DNA of 64,000 nucleotides from Ahaetulla prasina (lineage: Eukaryota > Chordata > Lepidosauria > Squamata > Colubridae), in assembly GCF_028640845.1 (NCBI RefSeq), contig NC_080548.1, forward strand, positions 8,612,314 through 8,676,313. The letters run 5' to 3'. The position numbers and the translations under genes were made by a program. Below, piece after piece: positions 59,841 through 64,000 of the stretch. The notes beneath the pieces were generated by a model. The model saw only the letters and a program-made list of their open reading frames with translations, did no database searches and had not been told where the DNA came from. Positions within the stretch are counted from its first letter, which is position 1. The number at the start of each line of letters is the position of its first letter.

Positions 59841-60645
59841 ATTTTATTTTATTTATTTTTTTATTTTTGTCACAACAATATACACAAGCATCACACAAAA
59901 TGATTATATAGTATATAAACATATATATGAGGAAATATAAGGAAGTATAAGCATATATATATATATATATATATATGTAGATCTTTGGTTATTCGGGTTT
60001 TCTCCCGCGTAAAATTGGAAGTGTCTTGGTGACGTTTTGACGAAATCCCATTCGTCATCTTCAGGCTAGGTGTTTACAGCTTCGTGCTTCTAGGAGAAAT
60101 GTTTACAGCATGAAGCTGTAAACACCTAGCCTGAAGATGATGAATGGGATTTCGTCGAAATGTCGCCAAGACACTTCCAATTTTATGCGGGAGAAAATCC
60201 GAATAACCAAAGATCTACATACAAACACCTGCGAAAACCTCAGAAATATATATATATATATGGAAAAAACAATAGGACAGGAACGGTAGGCACGTTTGTG
60301 CTCTTATGCACGCCCCTTATAGTCCTTTTAGGAATGGGGTGAGGTCAATAGTAGATAGTTTTTGGTTAAAGCTTTTGGGATTATGAGAAGAGACCACAGA
60401 GTCAGATAATGTGTTCCAAGCACTGATAACTCTGTTGCAGAAGTCATATTTTCTGCAATTTAGATTGAAGCGGTTAACATTAAGTTTAAATCTATTGGTT
60501 GCTCTTATATTATTGCAATTGAAGCTGAAGTAGTCTTTAACAGGAAGGACATTACAATAGATGATTCTATGAGTTAAACTTAGGTCTTGTCGAAGGCGAC
60601 GGAGTTCTAAGTTTTCTAAACCTAGGATTTCAAGCCTGGTGGGAT
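59841..60645 (-). mobile_element. LINE-B copy 4, interrupted by a foldback element
   Basis: The minus strand encodes TRLEILGLENLELRRLRQDL, ATNRFKLNVNRFNLNCRKYD, FCNRVISAWNTLSDSVVSSH and PKSFNQKLSTIDLTPFLKGL before the stop, an open frame of over 100 codons. The 3' block follows, then a (TA)n tract split by the foldback at 59977-60218, and a T-rich (A-rich on minus) tail at 59841. Confidence 0.88.
59977..60218. mobile_element. Near-perfect 108-bp-arm foldback element (Penelope-like suspected)
   Basis: Arms 59977-60084 and 60111-60218 are inverted copies starting GTAGATCTTTGGTTATTCGG; the loop is 26 bp. Each arm, in one sense, reads CTGAAGATGA(C/T)GAA, TGGGAT, TTCGTC then GAAA (AAAA in the other arm). 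It sits inside the (TA)n of LINE-B. The right side continues as CATACAAACACCTGCGAAAA before TA resumes. This text resembles terminal repeats of vertebrate Penelope-like elements; the assignment is from memory. Confidence 0.65.
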
Positions 60646-61513
60646 AATTATTATAATAATTATCTGGTGGGATAATTGTGCTAGTGATATTTGGCAATAT
60701 GATTGGAAGTGGTTACAACACCCATCCAAAATCTTTAAGAACTACATGTTCTCCTGGGATTTGAGACTGTCCACCCCAGCCTGAAACTGGAAATATTAAG
60801 TTTGAATTAGTACAAGATATACCTCACATTAAAAAGGCATCTCCTGACAAATGGCTCTGTAATATTCTCACCAGTGATCCGAGTTATCAGTGAAGATGTG
60901 TTCTGATGAATTGCCTTCTGACTGAACCTCTCAGACAACTGGAAAATAGCCACACAAAAGCTTGTCAGAATTTCTCAGTTGGCAGATGGAATAACCAAGG
61001 GACCAGGTGGCCCTTGTCTACTGCACCTGCATCCGTGCATGCGTCTCTAAAGCATTAGGAATAGTAAAAGAAACCAAGAGCAGAGAGAGTTTGACAGTTA
61101 CAATTGCCAGTGTTAATACAAAAATGAAAGCACGCATTTTATTATTGTTCCAGATTTAATAATAATCAAGCCATTTACATCATTATTAGGTGAATATGCC
61201 TTTTACATCCAGATGAATGAAGAAATGATGTGGAAGGAAACGAAATAAATCTCTCCATTATTACCGTAGTACACAAATTAAAAAAAACAACAAGTATCAT
61301 TTGGCAATTAAAATATTAACATATCCATTGTGCCAAAGTATTTTATGGTATCAAGTATTTTAATTTCTCTCAACAGTCTCAATTATAATACTGAAGAAAG
61401 AGCAGGGATGGGGTGGGAAAAATTTCTAAGACCTTTAATTCATCACACTATGGATGGCACTTTAACAGGGCTGGACTATTGGACATACCTTTTTTCTCAT
61501 GTAAGTTTTTATC
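60646..61513. other. Intronic sequence without recognisable features
   Basis: A short duplication TCTGGTGGGATAATT lies at the LINE-B edge near 60635-60680. Nothing else supported. Confidence 0.45.
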
Positions 61514-61541
61514 TTTTCTTTCTTTCTTTCTTTCTTTCTTT
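61514..61541. repeat. Short (CTTT)n microsatellite
   Basis: Six to seven CTTT units. Confidence 0.9.
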
Positions 61542-61627
61542 ACAACAGCAGAAACTGATCTTTAAAATAGTCTCTCCAGGCACCTTTCACATGGAGTTTC
61601 AGGGACTCACAAGCACCCAATGTAGAC

Positions 61628-61940
61628 CAGTGGTGGGTTTCAAATTTTTTTACTACAGGTTCTGTGGGTGTGGCTTGGTGGGCGTGGCATGGCTTGGTGG
61701 GCGTGGCATGGCTTGGTGGGCATGGCAGGGGAAGGATACTGTAAAATCTCCATTCCCTCCCCACTCCAGGGGAAGGATACTGCAAAATTCCCATTTCCTC
61801 TCAATAAGCTGGGACTTGGGAGGCAGAGAATAGATGGGGGCGGGGCCAGTCAGAATTTTTACTACTGGTTCTCCAAACTACTCAAAATTTCTGCAGCCAG
61901 TTCTCCAGAACTGGTCAGAACCTGCGGAAACCCACCTCTG
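61628..61940 (+). mobile_element. hAT-like group C element (313 bp)
   Basis: Starts CAGTGGTGGGTTTCAAATTT, ends GGAAACCCACCTCTG, and has a perfect duplication ATGTAGAC (61620-61627 and 61941-61948). Two roughly 40-bp modules and several tandem GTGGGCGTGGCATGGCTTG units. Confidence 0.95.
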
Positions 61941-61948
61941 ATGTAGAC

Positions 61949-62944
61949 CTATCAAGTGAAAGAGACACTCGGCACCTATAGCTACTTCTGTAAGAACAGC
62001 TTTAGTAAGAATATCTTGAAAGTCTGAATGTGCTACAATTTGCTCCTCTTTTATCCTAATGAGGAAGGGGGAGGCACCATCAGAGGTATTTCATACACTA
62101 CTTTCTTGACCTGAGTTCAAATTTCATTTATTTAACCTTGCCTTGGTAGCAGCTTTTCCCTCTGTCCTACAAGACCATCTCTTTATTCACCTGACAGAAA
62201 TGCTTTCTTTTTTGGGGGGTTTCCAATTTAAAATATTGTTAAAATTGCTCCTACCGATGAATTTTTAATTTAGCCATATTGTGATAATCTGAAAAAGTCT
62301 AGTCTTTGGTACCCAGCACCCTCCCTTCAACTAACCTTTCTGTTCTCTATCAACATTTAGGAAGTTAGCAAACTCTCCTTAAATTGGATACATCTGAAAC
62401 CTCCATTATAAGGCTTTGACTTTATTCTCATTGCATTCTTTACAAAGGGCAAACTTATTCATTGTATCTCAAGGTCTAGTGAGCAATTCAAATGAGAAAT
62501 TAACAAAATAAACAGTCACGTTGTTTTGAAACAGTTGGAAATATCATGAACCTTTTGGTTTGCTCTGAACCTGCCCTGCATGAAAAACTGAAACTCAACA
62601 GATTTATAATATTAATTTCATGGCATAATGTTTTTGTAGTATTGCAGCATAATCACAGTGGCCACTATCTCACATTTTTAAAACTCTGGGAAGATATGGG
62701 GGGGGGGGGAAACCTTCAATGACAGTTTTCTATGACACCTAAGTGAAACTTCTGGAGAGCTCTTATCTATATATGTCTCTATAGCAAACCTGAAACATAA
62801 CAAGAAAGATCCAGAGTGTTCTTTTTATATTTGCATGCACACATTCATGTTTTGTCTTTTTCTTTTTTCTACCTTTTCTTTAAAAAAAAATACTTGTTTT
62901 GCTATATTTTTATTTGAATGTACTTATTACCTTATTTGTTTACT
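61949..62944. other. Intronic sequence without recognisable features
   Basis: Contains a G run (62699-62709). Nothing else supported. Confidence 0.5.
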
Positions 62945-63402
62945 TATTACCCTCACATCCAGGACATAAACTGTTTCAACTCCTACCCTCAAAACGACGC
63001 TATAGAGCACACGAGAACAACTAGACACAAGGACAGTTTTTTCCCGAAGGCCATCACTCTGCTAAACAAATAATTCCCTCAACACTGTCAGACTATTTAC
63101 TAAGTCTGCACTACTATTAATCTTCTCATAGTTCCTATCACCAATCTTTTTCCACTTATGACTGTAACTTTGTTGCTGGCAATCCTTATGATTTATATTG
63201 ATATATTGACCATCAATTGTGTTGTAAATGTTGTACCTTGATGAACGTATCTTTTCTTTTATGTACACTGAGAGCATATGCACCAAGACAAATTCCTTGT
63301 GTGTCCAATCACACTTGGCCAATAAAAATTCTATTCTATTCTATTCTATTCTATTCTATTCTATTCTATTCTATTCTATTCTATTCTATTCTATTCTATT
63401 CT
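62945..63402 (+). mobile_element. Snake1/L3-type LINE 3' end, longest copy, with (ATTCT)n
   Basis: Starts with a decayed C-terminal coding region (CCCTCACATCCAGGACATAA...CTCAAAACGACGCTATAGAG), then the 3' untranslated region with GTACACTGAGAGCATATGCA and ACACTTGGCCAATAAAAATT, then about 15 ATTCT units (63328-63402). It serves as the uninterrupted reference for the split copy at 52149/54333. Confidence 0.93.
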
Positions 63403-64000
63403 CTATGTAAAATCTAAGAATAAAAATTATTCTTAAAAAAAGAAATCCTTTCTGATATTTGATTATCATACAGTTTTTGGAGACTGTTTATTGGGGGAAT
63501 TTTTTTAGCTCTTGACATACAACATAATGTCAAATCATGCAATGGCATGGGCTGGCTGGCTGGCTGGCTGGCATTCAAAGGCATGGAATGGTTGCTATGC
63601 CCTGATTAATGCAATATGCCAACACAGGGAGAGGCAACCAGATACCTGTTGCTAGAAGCAGTTTGCTAGATGGTTCATTAAGGCTACTCTTGTAGTTTGA
63701 CAGTTCAGCCAGAAAGAATTTTCCTATTCTTTCCCCCCCTTTTTTTTCTTCAGTAAGAATTTTATCAGGATAAATTCTGACAAAATACATCCATAAATGG
63801 AACCCAATTAAGACTTTAATATCTCTGCTGTCTCATTTTGCCTACCTCTCCTCTTAACCTTAATAGTCACCAGGCAGCCAAAACATGAGAATGGTTTCTT
63901 TCCGTACATTCTAGAAAAGAAGCCCAGACACTTGCTGTACAGAAAGGTAGAACATAGGATACTGCCTTACACCATGTCAGGCAACCTTTTCAGTATTATC
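63403..64000. other. Intronic sequence with a short (TGGC)n tract
   Basis: 63549-63572 holds about six GGCT units. Nothing else supported to the window end. Confidence 0.55.

Overview
The window looks like a piece of a squamate reptile genome, most probably a snake. It is AT-rich, almost gene-free and packed with interspersed repeats. The diagnostic repeats are a tRNA-derived SINE of the Sauria type (57121-57471), Bov-B (RTE) LINE fragments, CR1 LINEs, and several copies of a LINE 3' end that runs into an (ATTCT)n microsatellite, as described for snake 'Snake1/L3' CR1-type elements. I see no bacterial, organellar or intact viral genes.

Only one protein-coding segment is convincing: a 217-bp exon on the minus strand (13281-13497). 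It encodes most of a CUB domain that strongly resembles the first CUB domain of the CUB-and-Sushi (CSMD) proteins, and by my recall is closer to CSMD2 than to CSMD1 or CSMD3. Clean splice sites bound it. The rest of the window is therefore best read as two very large introns of this gene: 1-13280 is downstream and 13498-64000 upstream in the sense of transcription.

The introns hold layered transposons. (1) hAT-like non-autonomous DNA elements have ends of the form CAGNGG...CCNCTG. They fall into four related groups: A, a 135-bp foldback; B, about 137 bp; C, 240-390 bp with internal modules; D, 131 bp. A larger relative (E) lies at 7409-8403. Most copies in groups A-D have 8-bp target-site duplications. 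(2) LINEs are Bov-B, CR1, an L2/CR1-like element, Snake1, an unnamed family called LINE-B here, and a Rex1-like element. Clear nesting includes CR1 inside Snake1 (52.3-54.3 kb), LINE-B inside CR1 (39.6-40.6 kb), and a foldback element inside LINE-B (60.0-60.2 kb). (3) There are SINEs, microsatellites, and a perfect 545-bp tandem duplication (10907-11996).

I found no evidence of a new multi-gene biological system. The observations most worth a second look are these: inverted MITE arms that bracket the CSMD exon and could pair in the pre-mRNA; two foldback elements carrying a CTGAAGA-stem-GAAA-like layout that recalls Penelope-type terminal repeats and hammerhead cores; mirrored substitutions between the two arms of foldback copies; and the identical 545-bp tandem duplication. 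All repeat family names come from memory of typical sequences, with no database search.
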